From Parcubacteria group bacterium Athens0416_74 (GTDB taxonomy: Bacteria; Patescibacteriota; Minisyncoccia; Phycocordibacterales; UBA2100), in contig VMEY01000052.1 in the NCBI GenBank assembly GCA_007375785.1, forward strand, positions 1 to 5,216: a stretch of 5,216 nucleotides of DNA, given 5' to 3'. This document shows, one piece after another, positions 1 to 5,216 of this stretch (the stretch's first letter is position 1; the number at the start of each line of letters is the position of its first letter). Under the pieces are notes generated by a model. The model made no database searches. It was not told where the DNA came from and saw nothing but the letters and a program-made list of their open reading frames with translations. The position numbers were made by a program, and so were the translations under genes.

Positions 1-722
1 AAATAGATCCGCTCGGCATCGAGCACCGGTGCAGATTTTTGTACGACGAGGTGAAAACTAGGGGATGGCGCCGTATAGTGCCATATAGTCCTGAACGCAT
101 CCTGTGCACTACTGGCATCCTTCGTGTTCAAAAGCGGAATACCAAAATCCGGGAGTGTGAAAAGATGACCGAGAGTTACGTTTTTGTCCTTGAGAAATGC
201 ATACGCATCATCAGTGCGGAATGTGAGTATGACGAATACATCGGTGACCTCTCTTCCTTCGCGGGTGAGGATATCAATCTGCTTATTCACGCTCTGACCC
301 GAATTCATAAGGTCGTCCACGAGTATTACCGGCTCGTCCGTAAGGGTCCCCTCGATGTATTTCATGAGTCCCTGACGCTTGCGTGACTTCCGGACATAAA
401 AACAATTGACCGGATGGCCAAGCTCAACTCCTTTCATCACGATAGCGGCAACAAGGGCTATGCCCGCTGTCTCTATCCCGCCGACTTGAAAGGGGAGTTT
501 GTGTTGATATCGCTCCCAAAATAATTCCGCATATCTAGTGAGCCATTTTGGCTGCAGCATGAGCGCGCGGAAGTCAAACATCCACGGGTCGCGCGTGCCC
601 GTATGCTCGTTACCGACGATAACAGCGCCGTGCTTAGCCTGAACAAATACAGTCGAACTGATTGCCTTCCGGAAATCTTCCGCGCCGCGTTTATTCTTTT
701 CGATTTCGATTTTTGTATTCAT
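1..722 (-). CDS. Orotate-phosphoribosyltransferase-like protein, C-terminus cut by window edge (possible PQQ-like propeller fusion)
   Basis: My translation gives 240 residues from ATG at 722, open to the window edge. Seen: residues 132-144 read VILVDDLMNSGQS, the PRPP-binding signature of type I phosphoribosyltransferases. Residues 109-119 (YVRKSRKRQGL) resemble the vRK..K..G loop of orotate phosphoribosyltransferases, and FQVGGIETA (78-86) fits the core upstream. That family transfers ribose-5-phosphate from PRPP to a base, in the cytoplasm. A stand-alone OPRT is about 210 residues; here the chain continues past 215 into WHYTAPSP and then QKSAPVLDAERIYF, which looks like the first strands of a PQQ-like beta-propeller repeat. 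That second domain is inference. An in-frame TAA lies four codons upstream of the ATG, so the start cannot lie further out. The first 32 nt overlap the 67-residue membrane protein gene, implying translational coupling in the operon. Pyrimidine synthesis is doubtful as its role; nucleotide salvage or modification of a peptide or surface product are alternatives. Confidence 0.82.
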   Translation of the reverse strand, partial: MNTKIEIEKNKRGAEDFRKAISSTVFVQAKHGAVIVGNEHTGTRDPWMFDFRALMLQPKWLTRYAELFWERYQHKLPFQVGGIETAGIALVAAIVMKGVELGHPVNCFYVRKSRKRQGLMKYIEGTLTDEPVILVDDLMNSGQSVNKQIDILTREGREVTDVFVILTFRTDDAYAFLKDKNVTLGHLFTLPDFGIPLLNTKDASSAQDAFRTIWHYTAPSPSFHLVVQKSAPVLDAERIY

Positions 723-894
723 ACCAGAGTTTTATCAGAAGCACGATTGCCGTAATAACCCATACAGAGAACCAGAATGCGATGAGTGTATCGACATGAG
801 GCGCCAGAAATTGCTGGAGAGGGTCAAGACTCGTTGGGGCGTTGCCCGCGTTTTGTTTCAATTCAATCAGTTTCGTTGTAGATGCGGCATCCAT
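691..894 (-). CDS. Small single-pass membrane protein, unknown function
   Basis: This 67-residue protein has a polar N-terminal half (1-33), one hydrophobic helix at about 35-56 with aromatic residues near both ends, and a basic tail (KNRNRKE). By the positive-inside rule the tail should be cytoplasmic and the N-terminus outside. There is no signal peptidase site. It has no Cys and no dense Ser/Thr/Gly core, so it does not look like a YcaO substrate. It starts 10 nt after the HTTM gene stop, and its end overlaps the phosphoribosyltransferase start by 32 nt. That tight packing is the main evidence that it is a real gene. No Shine-Dalgarno sequence is visible before the ATG; the nearby ATG at 904 is out of frame. 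I do not recognise the family. It could be an accessory subunit of the HTTM protein, an immunity peptide or a membrane anchor. Confidence 0.72.
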   Translation of the reverse strand: MDAASTTKLIELKQNAGNAPTSLDPLQQFLAPHVDTLIAFWFSVWVITAIVLLIKLWYEYKNRNRKE

Positions 895-904
895 GTGATG
901 TCAT

Positions 905-2263
905 TTAGTACTGGTAGTCATTCTCCACAGGATACCCCACTACCGGTGCGTCGGGAGGAACTTTAATCCACTCATTATGAGCGAGTGGCCGGTAGGTAAG
1001 GTTACAAATAGAAGGTTCATCAATCATCTTATAAAACGGTCCGCCATTGATTGAGTGCACATATTCCATCGAGATGCGTAGGACTCCGGGAGTGCCACAT
1101 CTCGAACGGGCCTGCGACCAGATTTCGTAGGGATCACAGCGATTCCACGCGCTTGCCGACTCGCTCTTTCTCGTGTAGACAGTTTCGCCGTTTTTCGATT
1201 CGGTCGATAATTCGGTGACGCAACTCCTATTGGAACACTGAAGTCCCCGCCAGCTTTTGTTTTCGGCTGCGCCACGTACGTAGGTACGAATCGTGTAGAG
1301 ACACTGGTGGTTTGCTTCAAACATGTACATACCATACCGGTGACCCTCTAGCGTAAGGAATCTGTTAGGCGATACAACAAAGCCGAGCAATTGGAAGAGT
1401 CCCACAAGCGCAATGATTGTCCATCCCGCGATTGCCTTCTTTGAAAAAGGTGTCGGCGTGTGACGATACATGGGACCGAACAGAATCAAAAGCGGAGGGA
1501 GCGCAACCGAAGGGTAATTGTAAAAAACCAAAATGCCTGAGTACAGATGGAAAAATGTTGCATACACGACGGCGATACGCTGCAGAATCTTGTTGCGTGA
1601 GAGGAGGAACCAACATTCAATGATTTGTCCGAAGATAACTATGTTGGTGGCCACGAGGGTGAGCCACGACGGTACGAAGGGAACTCCCGATTCCATTGAA
1701 GAGAAGTAGGTACCGAGCACCCAGCCCGGCGAAAATTTGATTGTTGCGGACATGAAGTACATGAATACAAAGCCAAGCTTCAGAAAATACTCCTTAAAGG
1801 GGACGAACAGAAGAATTGCTGTCAGGATCAGGTGGTAGTAGTCGTAAGGGCCGGATATCACGGAGGTGAGGAAGAATATGACGAAGACTTTCCATAGGAA
1901 AAGTGCAAAGAGGAGTACGTGCGCTTGCACCCAATCCTTTTTCCACATCAGGTACACAGTGAGGAGCATGATTCCATAAAAGACCATGTACAGTGTCGAC
2001 TGCGAGTAGCCGTAGGGAATGAGGTGGAGGAAATAAAAATCCGCGCAATTCTGAAAGTACGCCCAGCATATGGCCCCGCCTTCCCGCGCGGTTTCTATCG
2101 TAATGGTAGATTCTCCAATCCATCTACTGAATGAGACGAAGAAATAGAACAAGACCGCGCCGAACATCCATTGCACGATCGAGCCCTCTTCGATTTCGTG
2201 AATACTGAAAAGGCGTCGGTATCTTCGCGCACACAGCTGTGAAAAGTATTCCAGCTTTTTCAT
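905..2263 (-). CDS. HTTM-type polytopic membrane protein with Cys-rich C-terminal domain
   Basis: The 452-residue protein has roughly eight hydrophobic helices between residues 28 and 297 (about 28-47, 88-107, 113-135, 142-157, 161-176, 198-221, 228-262 in one or two segments, 278-297). A soluble domain of about 150 residues follows. The segment around 175-200 (IKFSPGWVLGTYFSSMESGVPFVP) and the overall layout resemble HTTM proteins, the membrane family related to vitamin K-dependent gamma-carboxylase and SdpB; this is by eye. The C-terminal domain has six cysteines (321, 343, 348, 376, 389, 420), and a loop after helix 1 has two more (67, 73), compatible with disulfides outside the cytoplasm. 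It starts 3 nt after the SagB stop codon (TAA at 2267-2269), so it belongs to the same operon. HTTM relatives such as SdpB act in maturation of secreted peptide toxins; a similar role in maturing or exporting a peptide here is inference. An alternative is a membrane oxidoreductase or carboxylase with another substrate. Confidence 0.85.
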   Translation of the reverse strand: MKKLEYFSQLCARRYRRLFSIHEIEEGSIVQWMFGAVLFYFFVSFSRWIGESTITIETAREGGAICWAYFQNCADFYFLHLIPYGYSQSTLYMVFYGIMLLTVYLMWKKDWVQAHVLLFALFLWKVFVIFFLTSVISGPYDYYHLILTAILLFVPFKEYFLKLGFVFMYFMSATIKFSPGWVLGTYFSSMESGVPFVPSWLTLVATNIVIFGQIIECWFLLSRNKILQRIAVVYATFFHLYSGILVFYNYPSVALPPLLILFGPMYRHTPTPFSKKAIAGWTIIALVGLFQLLGFVVSPNRFLTLEGHRYGMYMFEANHQCLYTIRTYVRGAAENKSWRGLQCSNRSCVTELSTESKNGETVYTRKSESASAWNRCDPYEIWSQARSRCGTPGVLRISMEYVHSINGGPFYKMIDEPSICNLTYRPLAHNEWIKVPPDAPVVGYPVENDYQY

Positions 2264-2266
2264 ATT

Positions 2267-3016
2267 TTAATCTTCATGCACGGTGTTAGATTCTTGTATG
2301 CCGCCACCTTTACATAGTGTAATCGAATGCACGGCCTGTTCCTCCTCTTCGTCCAAGTCGAGCAGGCGCGCGACAACGGCATCATCAAACCCCGCATATG
2401 GTCGTACGTCGAGGCCGAGTGCACATCCGACAAGCAGCAGATTTTCGCTCATGTGACCGGCTTCAAGGAGTGCGTGGAGATACGATAAATCACCATATTT
2501 TGCCGACGAACGTTTCCAGACACTCGTGAATACAATCAGTGTCGAGAGGGGGAGCGAGTTCGGATGCTTTGCGATATCTTTGATATTGAACCTGCTCGGA
2601 AGCCCCCACAATTTTTCCAGCGCATGTATGCTGGGGTTGTAGTGAAATACCGCGGGCGTCTCAGATTCAATTTGCGTCGAGATGAGGTACGTCTCTATCG
2701 GATAGAGTCCTCCGCCTGACGGATAATTTCGATGCGCGTTTTCTCGCGCACGAAGTGAGAGTCCCAGCAACGTCCCCAGCTCTTGGAGAGTTGTCGGTAT
2801 GTCGGGATTACCGGAGAATCCTGCTGAGCGCCGGCGCTTGAGGATGTCTGAGAGTTTTGTATCAAGCGCGGCGGGGGCGGGAAGTGGTATGCGGGGCATT
2901 CGCGGATATTCTTTGTGCACCCCTTTCGGTACGTCCTCTGCTTGGTGTGTAGCGCCCCGTCTCGTGAGGCGTGCGCGACGCAAATCAGCATGTATATGTG
3001 ATAAGAATGACGTCAT
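2267..3016 (-). CDS. SagB-type FMN-dependent dehydrogenase (azoline oxidase)
   Basis: This 249-residue protein belongs to the nitroreductase fold family. Seen in order: KRRRSAGF at 60-67 (the RRS FMN-phosphate motif of SagB types), YPSGGGLYPIETYL at 98-111, KYGDLSY at 173-179 (the KY pair is the conserved catalytic feature of azoline dehydrogenases), LLEAGHMSENLLLVGCALGL at 183-202, and GFDDAVVARLLDLD at 209-222. Known members use FMN to oxidise thiazolines and oxazolines, formed by a YcaO cyclodehydratase, to aromatic thiazoles and oxazoles. The enzyme is cytoplasmic. The length is typical for a stand-alone SagB. Its ATG overlaps the YcaO stop codon (ATGA), indicating translational coupling and a shared substrate. 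No Shine-Dalgarno sequence is visible. A glutamate stretch (223-226) lies near the end, and the last 15 or so residues are unlike the family. Related SagB-like oxidases outside azole pathways exist, but the neighbouring YcaO favours this call. Confidence 0.93.
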   Translation of the reverse strand: MTSFLSHIHADLRRARLTRRGATHQAEDVPKGVHKEYPRMPRIPLPAPAALDTKLSDILKRRRSAGFSGNPDIPTTLQELGTLLGLSLRARENAHRNYPSGGGLYPIETYLISTQIESETPAVFHYNPSIHALEKLWGLPSRFNIKDIAKHPNSLPLSTLIVFTSVWKRSSAKYGDLSYLHALLEAGHMSENLLLVGCALGLDVRPYAGFDDAVVARLLDLDEEEEQAVHSITLCKGGGIQESNTVHED

Positions 3017-4452
3017 GAGAATGGGTGAGGTCTGTCTGCGAATGGCTTTTTGAGTGGCGTGTAGCCAAGCGCCTTCGGGACGTCACGCCAGCGTGTCCCG
3101 CCGAAGGCCTGAAGAGACTCCTGAAGGTATGTCGGCTGCAATTGAGGCATGACGACCATCTCGATATACCAAGGCGTCAGATTTTTCGAAGAGGTGCCAA
3201 GCGACACGGAAATACATTCAAGGTTTTTTTCTCTGCACCACTCCAGAATACGTTGCAGGTGTTGCTCTTCGTCATCGTTGTCCCACCGCTCTACCGACAC
3301 CTCAATTTCCTTGCCTTGTATCAGGAACTCAAGTTGTCTGGTGTGCTCCGGCATGGCCCAGTAGTAGAGTCGGTCGCGATGCCCTATAGATTGAATGGGG
3401 GTACTCATATCCCATACGTTTCCCTCGTTGAACCACGTGCGGCAGAAGCGACGGGCCCGAAGTGCTTCCGTCGTCGCTTTTTGAATTGCAGTAGAGAGAG
3501 AGCGATGAGCTCTCAATCCTATAGTAAATCGCGGGATGGCATCACTCAGATCCTCTATCACAACAGCTACCGCATGGGTGGGAGCATCGGTAATCAGTTT
3601 GACTACATGTATTTTGAGACGGTACCGTTCGCATATCTCTACACTGCGGGCGAGCTCGGGATGGCGTGCGCACAACGATGGCAGTGAGATACGCGGAAGA
3701 GTCAGTTGATTGAGCCACATAATCATGTAGGCCTCCCGCTCAATCAGCTCAAGAGCGCCGGCAAGACGGGCCCCTGATTGCGTGGGCCATGTGGCGAGTC
3801 CGTTTGTTGTCGTTTGTCTGATGAAAGGTTCTTCGCTCCGCGATTCGTGTAGTTTTCGTGCGCGACTTACGATTTGCGCAGGGAGATACGTGGGCACACC
3901 TTTTACGAGCGATATACCGGTTATCCAGAGATATTCGGCATCGCTTCGCAGCTCTCTTTCAGCACTGATAGAGCGCTGTGCTTCAGAAAATCCGGCAAAC
4001 TCCTCAGGTCTGATGCACGGACCTTTTTTTTGAATACCCTCTACCGATGTTTTTGTGGGGCTAAGGAAATAATCGTCTTGCGTGAACCAGATGTACCTCT
4101 CAAGCCCTTCCGCAAGTGCGGCGTAGAGCGCATCGGCGTCGTTTTCCCAGGTCGTACCGCCGACACCATGACTTGTCGAGTCGTTGCACGTCGCATACCA
4201 TGATTTTGTGCGGGGTTCGTCGGTGAAAGGGGTAGCGGCACGTCCGAAATTTTTTACAATCCCGTTTTCTTGGAGCTTTGCTGCGAGGCGAAGAGGTTCG
4301 AATAGGGAACGGTCTGAGGGCGTAGTCCGTGCGTCCTGTACAATTGAAACGTTCAGTTTTTTCTCAATAAACTTCAAGAATGAGGCGAGGGCACGTTCAG
4401 CAACAGTAGGATATTCAGACAGCTCCGTAACGGAAATTCCGTCAATAATCAT
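3013..4452 (-). CDS. YcaO-domain cyclodehydratase (TOMM type)
   Basis: With the ATG at 4452 the protein has 479 residues. YcaO proteins use ATP to activate a peptide backbone amide; in TOMM pathways this cyclises Cys, Ser or Thr to azolines in the cytoplasm. Seen: SHGVGGT (94-100) then ALAEGLERY (112-120), the first ExxER ATP/Mg motif; TTTNGLA (214-220) and ALELIEREA (233-241), the second; AIQKATTEALRAR (322-334), the third; and a C-terminus DVPKALGY...ADRPHPFS that matches the family's proline-rich end (PxPxP in azole-forming members). Deviations: GVG replaces the usual GKG, RE replaces RD after the second ExxER, and the final proline is a Ser. The open frame extends to an ATG at 4515 and a GTG at 4524. 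I prefer 4452 because a good promoter (4493-4521) lies inside that extension and its start point would fall near 4486. GGAGG at 4471-4475 is 18 nt from the ATG, too far for a normal ribosome site. No E1-like or RRE domain is fused. Confidence 0.92.
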   Translation of the reverse strand: MIIDGISVTELSEYPTVAERALASFLKFIEKKLNVSIVQDARTTPSDRSLFEPLRLAAKLQENGIVKNFGRAATPFTDEPRTKSWYATCNDSTSHGVGGTTWENDADALYAALAEGLERYIWFTQDDYFLSPTKTSVEGIQKKGPCIRPEEFAGFSEAQRSISAERELRSDAEYLWITGISLVKGVPTYLPAQIVSRARKLHESRSEEPFIRQTTTNGLATWPTQSGARLAGALELIEREAYMIMWLNQLTLPRISLPSLCARHPELARSVEICERYRLKIHVVKLITDAPTHAVAVVIEDLSDAIPRFTIGLRAHRSLSTAIQKATTEALRARRFCRTWFNEGNVWDMSTPIQSIGHRDRLYYWAMPEHTRQLEFLIQGKEIEVSVERWDNDDEEQHLQRILEWCREKNLECISVSLGTSSKNLTPWYIEMVVMPQLQPTYLQESLQAFGGTRWRDVPKALGYTPLKKPFADRPHPFS

Positions 4453-4492
4453 GGTGCGATGGTACCACGGCCTCCAGAAGGTCGAAAAAAGC

Positions 4493-4521
4493 GATATAAC
4501 ACCCGTCCTCGGCATTGTCCA
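4493..4521 (-). promoter_or_regulatory. Putative sigma70-type promoter of the YcaO operon
   Basis: Read on the minus strand, TGGACA (4521-4516, 5 of 6 to TTGACA) is followed after 17 nt by TATATC (4498-4493, 4 of 6 to TATAAT), preceded by an extended -10 TGT. The predicted start is near 4486, leaving a leader of about 34 nt before the ATG at 4452. A weaker alternative is TACCAT (4464-4459), a TAnnnT hexamer 6 nt before that ATG, which would give a leaderless message but has no good -35. Confidence 0.5.
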
Positions 4522-4532
4522 CACCGATTTGC

Positions 4533-4560
4533 TTGTGATTATGCGGCTTTGGCAGATAAT
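4533..4560 (+). promoter_or_regulatory. Putative promoter of the small peptide gene, near-leaderless
   Basis: TTGTGA (4533-4538, 4 of 6 to TTGACA) and GATAAT (4555-4560, 5 of 6 to TATAAT) are separated by 16 nt. Only 8 nt separate the -10 from the ATG at 4569, so transcription should start at or within a couple of bases of the start codon. This would make the message leaderless, consistent with the absence of a properly spaced ribosome site (AGG lies 2 nt from the ATG). Its -35 is 11 nt from the -35 of the divergent YcaO promoter. Confidence 0.45.
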
Positions 4561-4568
4561 TCCAGGTG

Positions 4569-4802
4569 ATGCGCAATCTTCTCAAGGTAATCGGGAATAC
4601 CGCACTCGTCGTCGGAGGATTCTTTGTCTTGCTTCTCGGGACTTCAAGATTTTTGAACCAAGGTGCCCAGGGAGAAGCTTCAGCTAATGAATTGGGCGGA
4701 GGTGTCGCCCACGCTGACGCCCCTGCCGTTACTCCCGATGTTTATATCCCTGTCGGTGGAGATGGATGCGGAGCCAGCGATAGTGGAGGCGGCGGAAAAT
4801 AA
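4569..4802 (+). CDS. Small membrane-anchored Gly-rich peptide, candidate YcaO/SagB precursor
   Basis: The 77-residue product has a basic N-terminus (MRNLLK), a hydrophobic helix at about 7-25 (VIGNTALVVGGFFVLLLG), a small-residue linker containing ELGGG (41-45) and VAHADAPA (46-53), then VYIPVGGDGCGASDSGGGGK to the end. The tail holds the only Cys (67) and two Ser (70, 72) among Gly, which are residues YcaO enzymes can cyclise. The gene lies next to and divergent from the YcaO gene. I infer that it is the modified substrate; nothing proves it. The helix could be an uncleaved anchor or a signal peptide. A cut after the Gly cluster or at AHA-D is possible, but neither site is strong. A GTG at 4566 directly before the ATG could add one residue; the -10 spacing suits the ATG slightly better. 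The stop is followed after 1 nt by the next gene. Alternatively it is a structural membrane peptide working with that neighbour, unrelated to the modification enzymes. Confidence 0.75.
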   Translation: MRNLLKVIGNTALVVGGFFVLLLGTSRFLNQGAQGEASANELGGGVAHADAPAVTPDVYIPVGGDGCGASDSGGGGK

Positions 4803-4803
4803 A

Positions 4804-5216
4804 ATGTTTCACAAATTACTGTGGCTCATAAGTCTATTGGTTCTCATCCTTCTTGTTGTGGGAGGGACAGCTGCGTTTCAGATATATTTTCCCAAGCCTC
4901 AGAAAAATGTGAGCGTCTGGCCAGAAGAGGTCGTAGGGTCCTTCCGTGCCGGTGATTACCAGGAAGCAATTTCAAGCCGGCTTGCCATACAAGATGATCC
5001 GAATACATCCCCCGAGGCGAAAGCGATGGCTGTATACAATTCTCTCGGCTCAGAATATCGTCTGACTGGGAATCAGAATGCCCTGCTAGTCGACGTGCAG
5101 AATATGAAAAAGATAATCTTAGATCAGACGCTGTCTCTCAAGATTCGTGCCGAAACTCTGGATGTTCTCGCAAAGGAATATGCCATCACCGGGCGGAATC
5201 AGGCTGTATTCGCAGA
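4804..5216 (+). CDS. Membrane-anchored helical-repeat (TPR-like) protein, 3' end cut by window edge
   Basis: My translation gives 137 residues from ATG at 4804, open to the window end. Residues 4-27 are a single hydrophobic helix with no lipobox Cys or obvious cleavage site, so an N-terminal anchor is likely. From about 41 the chain is helical with TPR-like spacing: EEVVGSFRAGDYQEAI (41-56), then EAKAMAVYNSLGSEYRLTGN (71-90) and KIRAETLDVLAKEYAITGRN (113-132). TPR-like repeats bind protein partners, probably outside the cytoplasm. The gene starts 1 nt after the peptide gene stop (TAAaATG), so the two are almost certainly co-transcribed and perhaps translationally coupled. GGAGG inside the peptide's Gly-tail codons lies about 14 nt upstream, long for a ribosome site. 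A role in holding or assembling the neighbouring membrane peptide is inference. The family cannot be named from this fragment. Confidence 0.78.
   Translation, partial: MFHKLLWLISLLVLILLVVGGTAAFQIYFPKPQKNVSVWPEEVVGSFRAGDYQEAISSRLAIQDDPNTSPEAKAMAVYNSLGSEYRLTGNQNALLVDVQNMKKIILDQTLSLKIRAETLDVLAKEYAITGRNQAVFA

Noticed and set aside
39..386. Plus-strand open frame of 115 codons
   Set aside because: It is antisense to the phosphoribosyltransferase, including its PRPP-binding motif, and its translation shows no domain.
691..894. The 67-residue protein as the modified precursor peptide
   Set aside because: It has no Cys, few Ser/Thr after the helix, and a charged tail in place of a Gly/Ser/Cys core.
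905..907. Intrinsic terminator at the HTTM gene end or elsewhere within the operon
   Set aside because: No GC-rich hairpin followed by a T run was seen at any junction, and spacings are too short to hold one.
3025..3687. Plus-strand open frame of 220 codons
   Set aside because: It lies wholly opposite the YcaO gene, whose motifs are clear. Its product is rich in Arg/Cys/His with no recognisable family, typical of an antisense shadow.
4453..4524. YcaO start at GTG 4524 or ATG 4515, adding 24 or 21 residues
   Set aside because: The extension contains the best minus-strand promoter, lies upstream of the predicted transcription start, and is not family-like. It is not ruled out.
4184..4687. Plus-strand open frame of 167 codons spanning the divergent intergenic region
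   Set aside because: It runs antisense to the YcaO start and overlaps the peptide gene in another frame. Its product is Arg/Ser-rich with no domain.
4690..4800. Lanthipeptide or class II bacteriocin precursor with a double-glycine leader (ELGGG)
   Set aside because: A membrane helix precedes the Gly cluster instead of an amphipathic charged leader, there is only one Cys, and there is no LanM-like enzyme or peptidase-containing transporter in the window.

Overview
The window is a compact stretch of bacterial DNA with no RNA genes, insertion sequences or CRISPR array. It has a leftward five-gene operon (about 4452 down past position 1) and a divergent rightward pair (4569 to beyond 5216). Nearly every base is coding. 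Genes overlap or are 1-11 nt apart, and almost none has a convincing Shine-Dalgarno sequence. TGA ends the YcaO gene exactly at the family's expected C-terminus, so the standard stop code applies. Tight packing, weak ribosome sites and small membrane proteins would suit an uncultured small-genome bacterium (for example Patescibacteria/CPR), but nothing here fixes the taxonomy.

Leftward operon, in transcription order: (1) a YcaO-family protein of the azole-forming (TOMM) type; (2) a SagB-type FMN dehydrogenase, overlapping it by 4 nt; (3) a polytopic membrane protein of HTTM type with a six-cysteine C-terminal domain; (4) a 67-residue single-pass membrane protein; (5) an orotate-phosphoribosyltransferase-like protein whose C-terminus, cut by the window edge, appears to run into another domain, possibly a PQQ-like beta-propeller. 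YcaO plus SagB is the core of thiazole/oxazole-modified peptide biosynthesis: YcaO cyclodehydrates Cys/Ser/Thr to azolines and SagB oxidises them to azoles.

Rightward pair: a 77-residue peptide with an N-terminal hydrophobic helix and a Gly-rich tail carrying one Cys and two Ser (GGDGCGASDSGGGGK), then, after 1 nt, a membrane-anchored helical-repeat (TPR-like) protein cut by the right edge. The peptide is the best candidate substrate for the YcaO/SagB pair. If so, the product would be unusual: a membrane-anchored peptide with its modifiable residues at the extreme C-terminus, made by enzymes encoded with an HTTM protein and a phosphoribosyltransferase. No E1-like/RRE partner protein and no dedicated transporter is visible here.

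The divergent intergenic region holds two back-to-back promoter-like elements. The rightward one places the transcription start at, or within a couple of bases of, the peptide ATG, suggesting a leaderless mRNA. All functions are read from motifs by eye; no search was run.
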